Below are positions 16,163-25,315 of a stretch of 38,335 nt of DNA, piece after piece. The position numbers and the translations under genes were made by a program. How positions within the stretch are numbered: position 1 is the stretch's first letter; the number at the start of each line of letters is the position of its first letter. Under the pieces are notes generated by a model that was not told the origin of the DNA, did not search any database, and saw only the letters and a program-made list of their open reading frames with translations. The DNA lies in contig JAJZQW010000018.1 of assembly GCA_021802985.1 (NCBI GenBank), positions 1-38,335 on the forward strand, given 5' to 3'. This stretch comes from Acidobacteriota bacterium (GTDB taxonomy: Bacteria; Acidobacteriota; Holophagae; Holophagales; Holophagaceae).

Positions 16163-17929
16163 ATGAGCAACCCGGACCCCGGTTCCATCCATGGATCGCG
16201 CAGCGGCGCCTGGCTGGTGCGCCACGCGCTGGAACAACTCCCCGTGTCGCATACCTTCGGCATTCCGGGGGTCCACAACACGGAGATCTACGACGAGCTG
16301 GGACACTCGGAACGCATTCATCCCGTGCTGGTGACCCACGAATGCGGCGCGGCCTTCATGGGCGATGCCCTCAGCCGGACCGGTGGTGGCCGCATCGGCG
16401 TCCTGCTGGTGGTTCCCGCCGCGGGGATCACCCACGCGATGAGCGGCATTGGCGAGGCCTTCCTGGACGGCATTCCGCTGCTGGTCATCTCCGGGGGGAT
16501 CAGCACCGACACGCGGTTCGGGTATCAGCTGCACGAGCTGGATCAGCTGGCTCTCGTGAAGGCCATCACCAAGGGCGCCTGGCGGGTGGAGCGGCAGAGC
16601 GACATCGTCCCGACGATTTTCGAAGCCTACCGGGTCGCGACCCGGGGAACCCCAGGCCCCGTGCTGGTGGAGATCCCGGCCAACCTCCAGCTCTTTCGGG
16701 GTCCCGTCGGAGCGATCCCGGCCTTTCAGCCATTGGAACCCACCCAGGCGGCGTCCTCCGCCGAACTGGATCGGGCTGTGGACCTTCTGGTCGCTGCCGA
16801 ATCGCCCGGCCTCTTCGTCGGGTGGGGCGCTCTGGGCGTACGTGCCGAGATCCAGCGGATCGCCGAGCGCCTCGGCGCGCCCGTTGCCACGACCCTGCAG
16901 GGCATGGGCGCCTTCCCCGGGGACCATCCCCTCCATGTCGGCATGGGGTTCGGTCCCGCCGCCGTTCCGGCCGCGGAGCGGGCCTTCCGGGACTGCGATG
17001 TGCTGCTGGCCATCGGGACGCGGTTCGGCGAGATTCCCACGGGCAGCTTTGGGTGCAGCGTGCCTGCCCACCTGATTCATGTGGATGTGAACCCGGAGGT
17101 GTTCCATCGCAACTTCAAGGCCGAAGTGGCGCTGGAAGGGGATGCCCGGCGGGTGGTTCCGGACCTGCTGGCGCGCCTGGAAGCGCGGCACCTGGATGCT
17201 TCCGGGCGACGCGCGACGCGGGCCGCCGCCATCGCTGCCGACAAGGCGGCCTACCGGGAAACCTGGCGGGTCCACCTCACGGACCGGGTGAACCCCTGCC
17301 TGCTGCTGGAGGCGCTGCGTCGGCGCCTGCCGGACGATGCCATCCTCGTGGTGGATGACGGGAACCACACCTTTCTCGCGGCGGAACTGTTCGAGGTGCG
17401 TGGGGCAGGGGCCTTCATCTCGCCGACGGATTTCAACGCGATGGGCTACTGCGTTCCGGGGGCCATCGGAGCCAAGTTGGCCAATCCCGATCGGGTGGTG
17501 GTGGGCCTGGTCGGCGATGGGGCCTTCCTGATGACGGGCATGGAACTCCTCACCGCAGGGCGAGAAGGGGTGGGCGTGGTGATCCTCGTGTTCCATGACG
17601 GCGAGCTGTCCCAGATCTCCCAGGGCCAGGAGATCCCCTACAACCGGAAGACCTGCACGGTGCTGGGCGCCCTTCGGCTCGATGGGATGGCCCTCGCCAC
17701 CGGTTCGGACTACGTGGCCATCACCGACAACAGCGGCATCGAAGAGGGCCTCGCCAGGGCCCTGGCCGCGGCAGCGGCGGGACGGCCGGTCGTTGTGGAT
17801 GTGAACGTGGACTACTCCAAACGCACGCGCTTCACCGAAGGGGTGGTCCAGACGGTGCTGAAGCGGTTCCCCCTGGGCGACAAGGTCCGGTTCATCGGAC
17901 GGGCCCTGTGGCGGAAGGTCACGGGTTGA
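16163..17929 (+). CDS. Thiamine-diphosphate-dependent enzyme, acetolactate-synthase-large-subunit-like
   Basis: The 588-residue protein has the three-domain layout of the POX/ALS family. The PYR domain (about 10-180) carries the activating Glu in VTHECGAAFMGDALSR. The middle domain (about 200-340) includes GLFVGWGALGVRAEIQRIAE. The PP domain (about 380-560) has the metal/ThDP motif starting GDGAFLMTGMELLTA. It lacks strong signs of true acetolactate synthase and has no small subunit gene beside it. Candidates are a 2-keto-acid decarboxylase, benzaldehyde-lyase-like or hydroxyacyl-CoA-lyase-like enzyme. It starts 3 bases after the FAD dehydrogenase and precedes a broken 2-hydroxyacid dehydrogenase, suggesting a pathway for 2-keto or 2-hydroxy acids. 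Confidence 0.88.
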   Translation: MSNPDPGSIHGSRSGAWLVRHALEQLPVSHTFGIPGVHNTEIYDELGHSERIHPVLVTHECGAAFMGDALSRTGGGRIGVLLVVPAAGITHAMSGIGEAFLDGIPLLVISGGISTDTRFGYQLHELDQLALVKAITKGAWRVERQSDIVPTIFEAYRVATRGTPGPVLVEIPANLQLFRGPVGAIPAFQPLEPTQAASSAELDRAVDLLVAAESPGLFVGWGALGVRAEIQRIAERLGAPVATTLQGMGAFPGDHPLHVGMGFGPAAVPAAERAFRDCDVLLAIGTRFGEIPTGSFGCSVPAHLIHVDVNPEVFHRNFKAEVALEGDARRVVPDLLARLEARHLDASGRRATRAAAIAADKAAYRETWRVHLTDRVNPCLLLEALRRRLPDDAILVVDDGNHTFLAAELFEVRGAGAFISPTDFNAMGYCVPGAIGAKLANPDRVVVGLVGDGAFLMTGMELLTAGREGVGVVILVFHDGELSQISQGQEIPYNRKTCTVLGALRLDGMALATGSDYVAITDNSGIEEGLARALAAAAAGRPVVVDVNVDYSKRTRFTEGVVQTVLKRFPLGDKVRFIGRALWRKVTG

Positions 17930-18011
17930 CCCCGGGAGCTGGCTTCCGGGAATGATTGCGCTGAAGGCTGGTGCCGGAAGGATCGACGGAAGCTTGCATG
18001 GAGAGATCTGC

Positions 18012-18789
18012 ATGAGCCTCGTGAAGGACCGCTTCCCCGTCACGGCCATGGATTACCGGCGGCTGGCGCAGCAACGGCTGCCGCACTTCCTGTTCGACTA
18101 CATCGATGGCGGGGCCAACGACGAATGGACGCTGGCGGCCAACGTCGCGGATTTCCAGAAGGTCCGGACCCGACAACGGGTGCTTCGTGATGTCTCGCAC
18201 CTCGATACGTCGACCACCCTTGCGGGGGAGCCCGCCAGGATGCCGTTGATCCTGGGGCCGGTCGGGATGGCGGGCCTGATGGCCAGGCGTGGCGAGGTGC
18301 AGGCGGTGCGCGCGGCCCACGAGGCCGGTGTGCCGTTCACCCTTTCGACGGTTGGCACCTGCTCGGTCGACGAGGTGCGCGCCGCCACCGTCAAGCCCTT
18401 CTGGTTCCAGCTGTACATGCTGCGCGATCGTGGCGTGGTGCGGGCCGTGCTCGAACGTCTCCAACCATGGTGGCCGTCAGCTCGACAGCGTGGCCTCGAC
18501 CATCTCCAAACTGCCTGGAATGGTTCAGGCCGCTGGCGGGAGGGTGGAAGTCTATCTCGACGGCGGAGTGCACAGCGGCCTCGATGTGTTCAAGGCGGTG
18601 GCCATGGGTGGCCGGGGGGTGCTGCTCGGGCGGGCCTGGGCCTGGGCCCTCGCAGGCGCCGGTGCCTCCGGACTGGGCGACCTGCTCACCACGCTGAGAT
18701 GCGAGCTGGAAGTCGCCATGGCCTTGGCCGGTGTGAACACCCTCGCCGAGATCACGCGCGATCAGGTGGAGGTGACGGAACCGAGGTAG
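18012..18789 (+). pseudogene. lldD-like: FMN-dependent L-lactate/2-hydroxyacid dehydrogenase, internally deleted and frameshifted
   Basis: The first frame from ATG 18012 encodes 148 codons of a normal LldD N-terminus: DYRRLAQQRLPHFLFDYIDG, ANDEWTLAANVADFQ, and PLILGPVGMAGLMARRGE, ending VRAVLERL. From base 18457 a different frame reads VSNHGGRQLDSVASTI, with the catalytic His and Arg of the family. It continues YLDGGVHSGLDVFKAVAMGG and VLLGRAWAWALAG to a normal C-terminus at 18789. Between these parts a typical family member has about 120 more residues, including the FMN-binding Lys region. A deletion that is not a multiple of three therefore joined positions 18456 and 18457. No functional enzyme is expected. 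It follows the ThDP enzyme gene by 82 bases. Confidence 0.88.
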
Positions 18790-18884
18790 CCACCCCGCGC
18801 CCTTCGATCCCCAGGGTGAGCCCTTCGCCGTCCTGAAACCGCCGATCCGGTGCGATCATCAACCCGAACCCTGAGGACGCCACC

Positions 18885-19865
18885 GTGAACGCGCGCTACC
18901 GCATCTTCATCCTTCTTGGCGCCCTGACCATCGGGGCCCTGCTCTTCTACGCCTTCTCCACCGACCATTCCTCCGAGCTGGTCCTCATGGGCACCGTGGA
19001 TGCCAATGAGGTGGTGGTGAGCCCCGTGATCGCCGGTCGCGTTGTGCGGCTGGCGGTGGGGGAAGGGCAGGATGTGAAGGCGGGGGACCTGGTGGCGATC
19101 CTGGACAGCGCGGAACTGACCTCGGCCCTGGATGCCTCCGCTGCCACCGCCAAGAGCACCCAAGGCGATACCTCCGGCGCGGTCGCCACGGCCGAGGCCA
19201 CCCTGAGTGCCGCCCAGGCGGCCCTGGCGGAAGCCACCGCCAACCGCATCAACCAGGAGGCCCTGACCCAGCGCACCATCTCGCTCGCGGCGACCGGCGT
19301 GGCCAGTGTCCAGGACCGGGATTCCGCGATCCAGACCCTGAAGGCCTCCCAGGCCCACGAGAAAGGCGCACGGGACCAGGTCGCGGCGGCGGCGGCGGCC
19401 CTGCGCGCCGCCCGGGCGAGGACCCACCAGTCTGCCGCCGCCTGGGCGCAGACTTCCGAGGCCGAAGCCCGCGTGGGGTACACCCGCATCCTCGCCCCCG
19501 TCTCCGGGAAAGTGAACGTCATCGCCGCCCGGGAAGGGGAGGTGGTGAACATCGGAGGGCCCATCATCACCCTCATGGACCTTTCCCAGACCTGGGTCTA
19601 CGCGGGCCTTCCCGAAACCGATGCCGACGCCCTGCAGGTGGGCGATCAGCTGACGGTGCGCATGCCCAGCGGAGCCACCGTGGAAGGCCGGGTGATCGTC
19701 AAAACCGCCGAGGGGGATTTCGCCACCCAGCGGGATGTGGGCCGCCTGAAGCGCGACATCAAGACCGTCCGCATCAAGCTGAGCATCGAGAATCCCGGCG
19801 AGCGGTTCGTGCCGGGCATGACCGCCGAGGTGCTGATCCCCCGATCCAGGCTGGTGCGCCGGTGA
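18885..19865 (+). CDS. HlyD/EmrA-type membrane fusion protein of an ABC exporter
   Basis: The 326-residue periplasmic adaptor is anchored by an N-terminal helix (residues 5-25). It has the lipoyl half-motif VVVSPVIAGRVVRLAVGEGQ, a long Ala-rich alpha-helical hairpin (about 75-185) with heptad character, the second lipoyl half YTRILAPVSGKVNVIAAREG, and a beta-barrel region ending PGMTAEVLIPR. This resembles YbhG-type adaptors. It starts at GTG 18885 with GAGGA upstream. The stop overlaps the GTG of the ATPase gene (GTGA), so this is gene one of a three-gene efflux operon. It would link the inner-membrane transporter to an outer-membrane channel encoded elsewhere. Confidence 0.92.
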   Translation: MNARYRIFILLGALTIGALLFYAFSTDHSSELVLMGTVDANEVVVSPVIAGRVVRLAVGEGQDVKAGDLVAILDSAELTSALDASAATAKSTQGDTSGAVATAEATLSAAQAALAEATANRINQEALTQRTISLAATGVASVQDRDSAIQTLKASQAHEKGARDQVAAAAAALRAARARTHQSAAAWAQTSEAEARVGYTRILAPVSGKVNVIAAREGEVVNIGGPIITLMDLSQTWVYAGLPETDADALQVGDQLTVRMPSGATVEGRVIVKTAEGDFATQRDVGRLKRDIKTVRIKLSIENPGERFVPGMTAEVLIPRSRLVRR

Positions 19866-20902
19866 GCGACAGGATCCCACCACCCCCCGAGGCCGAGGGA
19901 AGCGCCCCCCCGGCCATCCGGGTGGAGAACATCGTCAAGCGCTATGGCGACTTCACGGCCGTCAAGGGGGTGAGTTTCCAGGTGGAGGATGGGGAGATCT
20001 TCGGTCTGCTGGGGCCCAACGGGGCGGGAAAGAGCACCCTCATCCGCATGATGACCACCCTCATTCCCATCACGTCTGGCAAGGCCTACATCGACGGCAA
20101 GGACGTGGAGCAGGAGGCCGATGCCGCCCGCCAGTGCATCGGGGTCATTCCGCAGGCCCTCACCAGCGACCTCAACCTCACGGTGGAGGAGAACCTGTCC
20201 ATCTACGCCAAGCTCTACAGCGTCCCCCGGGCCCTGCGGAAGCGGAACATCGAGGAGCTGCTCGAGGCCGTGGACCTCCTGAAGTGGCGGAACGCCGAGA
20301 CGCGCACCCTTTCGGGCGGCATGCGCCGACGCCTGGAGATTGCCCGGGGGCTTGTGCACAACCCGAGGATCTTCTTCCTGGACGAGCCCACCACGGGCCT
20401 GGATCCAGTTTCGCGCGTGGCGGTGTGGGAGATGCTCGGCAAGCTCAAGGCCCGGCGGAAACTCACCATCCTGATCACCACCCACTACATGGACGAGGCG
20501 GATCGCCTCTGTGACCGCATCGCCATCGTGGACCACGGCGAACTGGTGGCCCTGGACACCCCGGCCAACCTCAAGCGCGGCGTTCCGGGGAACAGCGTGA
20601 TCGAAGTCCAGTTCAAGACGCCACCCCCGGATCTGGAAGCGAATCTCCACGGCCTGCCCGGGGTGACCAGCGTTCAGAGCGAAGGCTCCGGCATGTACCG
20701 GGTGCTCACCACGGACGGCTCCCGCACCACCACGAACCTGGTGGAAATGACCGTGCGGATGGGCATTGAAATCAATTCCCTCAGCGTCCAGAACACCACC
20801 CTGGACGATGTGTTCGTCCACTACACCGGACGCCAACTCAGAGACGAACAGGTGAAGGCCTTTGGATTCACCATGCCGCCACGTCCTGGGATGCAGCCAT
20901 GA
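19862..20902 (+). CDS. ABC exporter ATP-binding protein, DrrA/YbhF-like
   Basis: The 346-residue ATPase powers the ABC-2 permease encoded next. Motifs in order: Walker A LLGPNGAGKSTLIRMM, Q-loop VIPQALTSDLNLTV, signature LSGGMRRRLEIARGL, Walker B IFFLDEPTTGLDP, and H-loop ITTHYMDEADRLCD. An extra C-terminal domain of about 100 residues is typical of the drug-resistance (DrrA) ATPase group. It overlaps both neighbours by 4 bases, so the three genes are a tight translational unit. Probable cargo is a drug, lipid or other hydrophobic compound, by family analogy only. Confidence 0.94.
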   Translation: MSDRIPPPPEAEGSAPPAIRVENIVKRYGDFTAVKGVSFQVEDGEIFGLLGPNGAGKSTLIRMMTTLIPITSGKAYIDGKDVEQEADAARQCIGVIPQALTSDLNLTVEENLSIYAKLYSVPRALRKRNIEELLEAVDLLKWRNAETRTLSGGMRRRLEIARGLVHNPRIFFLDEPTTGLDPVSRVAVWEMLGKLKARRKLTILITTHYMDEADRLCDRIAIVDHGELVALDTPANLKRGVPGNSVIEVQFKTPPPDLEANLHGLPGVTSVQSEGSGMYRVLTTDGSRTTTNLVEMTVRMGIEINSLSVQNTTLDDVFVHYTGRQLRDEQVKAFGFTMPPRPGMQP

Positions 20903-22011
20903 CCCGGATGCTTGCCATCATCGAACGGGAACTGCGCAAATTCTTCCGCTCCCCCACCTTGATGCTCGCGGCCATGGTGTTTCCCCTGGTGCAGCTCGTC
21001 ATCCTGGGCAACGCCTTTGGGGGCAAGATCACCGAGGCGCGCATGGGCGTGGTGGACTACGACGGCGGCCCGCAGGCCCGGCGCGTCTGGGAGGCCTTCG
21101 ATTCCGTCACGTCCAATATCCGGACCTTCACGCCCATCCGCTACGAAAGCGACAAGAAGGCCCAGGAGGACGTCCAGTCGGGACGTCTCGACGCAGCCGT
21201 GATCATCCCGCCCCAGTTCTCCCGCCGGGTGTATGAAGGGCTGAATCCCCGTCTGGGCCTGGTGGTCGACAACTCCGACCAGTTTCTGAGCAGCAGCCTC
21301 GAAGCCAAGATGCAGGAGCTGACCACCGCCCTGAACCAGCCCCAGGTCCAGCCGCGCGTGGTCAACGCGATCACTCTGGAGATCGTGGAACTGTACCCCT
21401 TCATCGACTACATGAAGTATCTCCTGCCCGGCTCCATCACCCTGGCGATGTTCGTTTCGGTGATGATCGGCGGTGGGCTGCTCTACATCGATGACAAGGC
21501 CCGGGGGGTCCACGAAGGCTTCCTTGTCACGCCCATCACCAAGCTGGAGTTGGTTTTTGGACTGGTGGCCTCGGGGGCCATCAAGGCCGTGATGGCCGGC
21601 GTGGTCATCACGCTGCTGGGATCACTCATCTCGGGGCTGGGCGTGATCTTCCATCCGGTCATCCTGGCCCAGCTGCTGCTCATGATCGTGGCCACCTCCT
21701 TCGCCTTCAACGCCATGATGTTCCTGATGATGGTACGGATCGAGGACCCCCTGGTCCCCCGGGCGATGTTCGGCATCCTGAACACCCTGTTGTTCTTCCC
21801 CAGTGGCGCGATCTATCCCATCAGCGCCTTTCCTGGCTGGCTGCGGGCCGTGGCGGCCGTGGACCCCTTCACCTACGCGGTGCATGGCTTCAAGTCCGCC
21901 CTGCTCAAGGACGCAGGCTTCCACGCCATCGTTCCCGACCTCCTCTACCTGTTCGCCATCGGGGCTGTCACCCTGACCCTGGCCACACGGCTTTTCAAAC
22001 GGACCCTCTAG
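20899..22011 (+). CDS. ABC-2 type permease of the exporter
   Basis: The 370-residue permease has the YbhS/YbhR-like layout: an N-terminal cytoplasmic segment IIERELRKFFRSPTLMLAAM entering the first helix, a large periplasmic domain (about 45-175), then five helices between about residues 180 and 368. These include ITLAMFVSVMIGGGLLYIDD, the coupling region GVHEGFLVTPITKLELVFG, and FFPSGAIYPISAFPGWLRAV. It is the last intact gene of the efflux operon and overlaps the ATPase gene by ATGA. A single permease implies a homodimer. A peroxiredoxin remnant follows immediately. Confidence 0.93.
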   Translation: MTRMLAIIERELRKFFRSPTLMLAAMVFPLVQLVILGNAFGGKITEARMGVVDYDGGPQARRVWEAFDSVTSNIRTFTPIRYESDKKAQEDVQSGRLDAAVIIPPQFSRRVYEGLNPRLGLVVDNSDQFLSSSLEAKMQELTTALNQPQVQPRVVNAITLEIVELYPFIDYMKYLLPGSITLAMFVSVMIGGGLLYIDDKARGVHEGFLVTPITKLELVFGLVASGAIKAVMAGVVITLLGSLISGLGVIFHPVILAQLLLMIVATSFAFNAMMFLMMVRIEDPLVPRAMFGILNTLLFFPSGAIYPISAFPGWLRAVAAVDPFTYAVHGFKSALLKDAGFHAIVPDLLYLFAIGAVTLTLATRLFKRTL

Positions 22012-22014
22012 GAT

Positions 22015-22440
22015 TTGTTTCCACCTTTCTCTGGGCGCGACCCGATGCCTGCCTTCCGATCCGCCATCTCGATGGCCTTCCTGCTTGGAGCAGCGGAGAT
22101 CCACGCCAAGGGCGCGGAACTGGTGGCCGTGTCGCCCCAGACGCCGGATGGCACGGTCTCCACGGAGGAGAAGGACGCGCTGACCTTTCCCGTCCTCAGC
22201 GACGCCGGGAACAAGGTGGCCCGGTCGTATGGGCTGGTCTTCAAGGTCCCGGACGAAGTCCTCCCGATCTACAAGCAGTTCGGCATCGACCTGGAGAAGC
22301 AGAACGGAGACGGGAGCCACGAGCTCCCCATGCCGGCCACCTACATCATTGGACGCGACGGGACGATCCAGTTGTCCTACGTGCAGGCCGACTATCAGAA
22401 GCGGCTTCCCATCGAAACGCTCCTGGCTGCCCTCAAGTAG
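22015..22440 (+). pseudogene. AhpC/TSA-type peroxiredoxin, C-terminal remnant lacking the peroxidatic cysteine
   Basis: From about residue 25 of the frame the product reads IHAKGAELVAVSPQTPDGTV, TFPVLSDAGNKVARSYGLVF, and ELPMPATYIIGRDGTI, a good match to the second half of AhpC/TSA-family peroxiredoxins, which reduce peroxides. The first half of the domain, with the thioredoxin-like strand and the WCPYC-type active site, is absent. The 24 residues before it (MPAFRSAISMAFLLGAAE) are unrelated, and the remaining part contains no cysteine. It cannot be a normal peroxidase and is best read as a 5'-deleted gene. It starts 4 bases after the permease stop, so the deletion may have brought it there. 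Confidence 0.8.
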
Positions 22441-22460
22441 CTTCCCGAAGGTGACCGGAC

Positions 22461-22485
22461 GCGCAGGCCGGCCTACGGCCTGTGC
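22461..22485. terminator. Hairpin at the convergent end of aconitase
   Basis: GCGCAGGCCG (22461-22470) and CGGCCTGTGC (22476-22485) form a 10-bp stem with one G-T pair, overlapping the aconitase stop codon. It may terminate transcription from either side; no T-run is present. Confidence 0.35.
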
Positions 22486-24728
22486 ATGGCCCCGATGAGA
22501 TTCAACGCCGACCCGGCCTTGAACCAGCCGATCTGGGCTTCGTTGTAGGTGTGGTTCAGGGTGATCCGGTCTGCACTGCCGTCCTTGTGCGTGGCCACCA
22601 GGGTCAGCGGCACGCCGGGGGCGAAGGTGGTCAGGCCGAGAATCGATACGCGGTCGTCCTCCTGCAGACGGTCGTAGTCCGCGGGATTGGCGAAGGTGAG
22701 GGGGAGCATGCCCTGCTTCTTGAGGTTGGTCTCGTGGATGCGGGCAAAGCTCTTGACGATGATGGCCCGGCCGCCCAGATGGCGGGGTTCCATGGCAGCG
22801 TGCTCGCGGCTGGAGCCCTCGCCATAGTTCTCGTCGCCGATGACCACCCAGCCCAGGCCGGCCGCCTTGTAGGCCTGCGCCACCTTGGGCACCTCGTCGT
22901 AGACGCCCGTGAGCTGGTTCTTCACCCGGTTGACGGTCCCGTTGAAGGCGTTGGTGGCGCCGATGAGGAGGTTGTTGCTGATGTTGCCCAGGTGGCCACG
23001 GAACTTCAGCCAGGGGCCGGCCATGGAGATGTGATCGGTGGTGCACTTGCCCTTGGCCTTGAGGAGGATGGGGAGGCCCAACAGGTCCGTGCCCTCCCAG
23101 GCCTTGAAGGGCGCCAGCTTCTGGAGACGCTGGCTGGTGGGGTCGATCTTCACGTCGATGCGACTGCGGTCCGCCGGAGGCGCCTGGTAGGTGGCCTTGC
23201 CTTTGTCGAAGCCCCGCGCGGGCAGGCTGTCGCCCCAGGGGGACTGGAGCCTGAAGGGCTGGCCATCGGCGCCGGTGAGGGTGTCCGTTTCGGGATTGAA
23301 GGTGAGGCGGCCGGCGAGGGCCATGGCTGTCACGATCTCCGGCGAGGCCACGAAGGCGTAGGTTTCGGGGTTGGCATCATTGCGGGCCGCGAAGTTGCGG
23401 TTGAAGGAGGTGATGATGCTGTTCTTCTCGCCCTTCTGGATGTCGTGGCGCTTCCACTGGCCGATGCAGGGGCCACAGGCGTTGGCCAGCACGACGCCGC
23501 CGACCTTGGTGAAGACCTCCAGCTGGCCATCGCGCTCGATGGTGGCGCGGATCTGCTCGCTGCCGGGGGTGACGGTGAAGGCGGCCTTGGTCTTGAGGCC
23601 ATGCTCCAGCGCCTGTCTGGCCACGCTGGCGGCCCGCTCCATGTCCTCGTAGCTGGAATTGGTGCAGCTGCCGATGAGTCCGACCTTCAGTTCCTCGGGG
23701 TAGCCCTGCTCCCGCACGGCGGCGGCGAACCGGGACAGGGGCCAGGCCAGGTCTGGGGTGAAGGGCCCATTGATGTGGGGTTCCAGGGTGCCGAGGTCGA
23801 GCTCGATGAGCTGGTCGTAGGCACAGCCTTCATCCGCCCTGAGCAGGTCCGCGGCGCCTTCGGCGAGGTCGGCGATGGCAGCGCGGGAGGTCGCCCGGAG
23901 GTACTCGGCCATGCGGGCATTGAAGGGGAAGAGGCTGGTGGTGGCGCCGATCTCCGCGCCCATGTTGCAGATGGTGCCCATGCCGGTGCAGCTGATGCTG
24001 TCCACGCCGGGGCCGAAGTATTCCACGATGGCGCCAGTGCCGCCCTTCACCGTGAGGATGCCCGCCAGCTTGAGGATCACGTCCTTGGGCGAGGTCCAGC
24101 CCTTGAGGGCGCCGGTGAGTTTCACGCCGATCAGTTTGGGGGCCTTCAGCTCCCAGGGCAGGCCCGCCATCACGTCCACGGCATCCGCGCCGCCCACGCC
24201 GATGGCCACCATGCCCAGGCCCCCCGCGTTGGGCGTGTGGCTGTCGGTGCCGATCATCAGGCCGCCCGGGAAGGCATAGTTCTCCAGCACCACCTGGTGG
24301 ATGATGCCGCTGCCGGGCCGCCAGAAACCGAGCGCGTACTTGTTGCAGACCGAATCCAGGAAATCGTAGACCTCGCGGTTCTCATCGTTGGCCCGGGCCA
24401 GGTCCTTCGCGCTGCCCACTTCCGCCTGGATGAGGTGGTCGCAGTGGACGGTGGACGGTACCGCGGCTTCGTCGAGGCCCGAACTCATGAACTGCAGCAG
24501 GGCCATCTGGGCCGTGGCGTCCTGCATGGCCACGCGATCGGGGCGGAGATCCAGGTACGAGGCCCCCCGCACGATCTCCGCGCTGGCGGGGTGGTCCAGG
24601 TGGCCGTAGACGATCTTCTCAGCCAGGGAAAGGGGCCGGTTCAGGCGAGGGTGGACCGCTTCCAGGTTGGCCGCCATGCGCTGGTAGACGGCCTGGACCA
24701 GGGTGGGGGTGGATTCGATCTGCGCCAT
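22473..24728 (-). CDS. acn: Aconitate hydratase (mitochondrial-type)
   Basis: Aconitase interconverts citrate and isocitrate in the TCA cycle. The 751-residue product matches mitochondrial-type aconitases in length rather than the roughly 890-residue AcnA. Blocks: [44 protein letters not shown], the first cluster cysteine in [16 protein letters not shown], and the other two in [12 protein letters not shown]. The swivel domain has [18 protein letters not shown] 24728 has GGAGGG at a suitable distance. It is divergent from the FKBP gene. No other TCA gene is adjacent. Confidence 0.96.
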   Translation of the reverse strand: MAQIESTPTLVQAVYQRMAANLEAVHPRLNRPLSLAEKIVYGHLDHPASAEIVRGASYLDLRPDRVAMQDATAQMALLQFMSSGLDEAAVPSTVHCDHLIQAEVGSAKDLARANDENREVYDFLDSVCNKYALGFWRPGSGIIHQVVLENYAFPGGLMIGTDSHTPNAGGLGMVAIGVGGADAVDVMAGLPWELKAPKLIGVKLTGALKGWTSPKDVILKLAGILTVKGGTGAIVEYFGPGVDSISCTGMGTICNMGAEIGATTSLFPFNARMAEYLRATSRAAIADLAEGAADLLRADEGCAYDQLIELDLGTLEPHINGPFTPDLAWPLSRFAAAVREQGYPEELKVGLIGSCTNSSYEDMERAASVARQALEHGLKTKAAFTVTPGSEQIRATIERDGQLEVFTKVGGVVLANACGPCIGQWKRHDIQKGEKNSIITSFNRNFAARNDANPETYAFVASPEIVTAMALAGRLTFNPETDTLTGADGQPFRLQSPWGDSLPARGFDKGKATYQAPPADRSRIDVKIDPTSQRLQKLAPFKAWEGTDLLGLPILLKAKGKCTTDHISMAGPWLKFRGHLGNISNNLLIGATNAFNGTVNRVKNQLTGVYDEVPKVAQAYKAAGLGWVVIGDENYGEGSSREHAAMEPRHLGGRAIIVKSFARIHETNLKKQGMLPLTFANPADYDRLQEDDRVSILGLTTFAPGVPLTLVATHKDGSADRITLNHTYNEAQIGWFKAGSALNLIGAMHRP

Positions 24729-24868
24729 GGCGGAACCCTCCAGCGGGGGGCCAGTGTAGTCCCCTTTCGGCCCTGGAATCGGATCCGGCTCGCTCCCACG
24801 TCTCGATGGCTTGGCCGATGCGCGCCGGGCGGCTTCCGGCTACACTCGCGGTTCCTTCCGGAGGTTCC

Positions 24869-25315
24869 GTGTCCCGATCCGCCTTCTGCCTTGTCCTGGT
24901 GATGCTGGCCGCCCCCCTCGGTGCGGCTGCGAAAGTCCTTCCAGCCAAGCATGCACCGGCCAAGGTGACCACTCCGAGCGGCCTGCAGTATGTGGATCTG
25001 AAGGTGGGCACCGGGCCGTCCCCGCGGCCGGGGCAGGCCTGCGTGGTGCACTACACCGGCTGGCTGGCCGCCAAGGGCGATCAGAAGGGGAAGAAGTTCG
25101 ACAGTTCCGTGGACCGCAGCGAGCCGCTCACCATCCCCATCGGCGTGGGCCGGGTCATCAAGGGCTGGGACGAGGGCGTGGCCACCATGAAGGTGGGCGG
25201 GAAGCGGATGCTCTACATCCCGGCGGCGCTGGGCTACGGCGCGAAGGGGGCGGGCGACGACATCCCGCCCCAGGCGCGGCTCATCTTCGAGGTCGAACTC
25301 CTCGCGATCAAATAG
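24869..25315 (+). CDS. Secreted FKBP-type peptidyl-prolyl isomerase
   Basis: The 148-residue protein starts at GTG 24869 (GGAGG at 24860-24864). It has a signal peptide (VSRSAFCLVLVMLAAPLGAA) and one FKBP domain. Active-site features are visible: VVHYTGWL, KKFDSSVDRSEP, VIKGWDEGVATMKVGGKR, and GYGAKGAGDDIPPQARLIFE. It lacks the dimerisation domain of FkpA/Mip, so it is a minimal periplasmic foldase. Its stop is directly followed by the stop of the convergent pepD with no bases between them. Confidence 0.93.
   Translation: MSRSAFCLVLVMLAAPLGAAAKVLPAKHAPAKVTTPSGLQYVDLKVGTGPSPRPGQACVVHYTGWLAAKGDQKGKKFDSSVDRSEPLTIPIGVGRVIKGWDEGVATMKVGGKRMLYIPAALGYGAKGAGDDIPPQARLIFEVELLAIK

Noticed and set aside
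14618..18049. Open minus-strand frame of 1143 codons
   Set aside because: It lies antisense to the FAD dehydrogenase and ThDP enzyme genes, which have clear family motifs. The product is rich in His, Gly and Arg with no domain, as expected for antisense reading of GC-rich genes.
22482..24902. Open plus-strand frame of 806 codons
   Set aside because: It is antisense to aconitase, with no recognisable domain or ribosome site.
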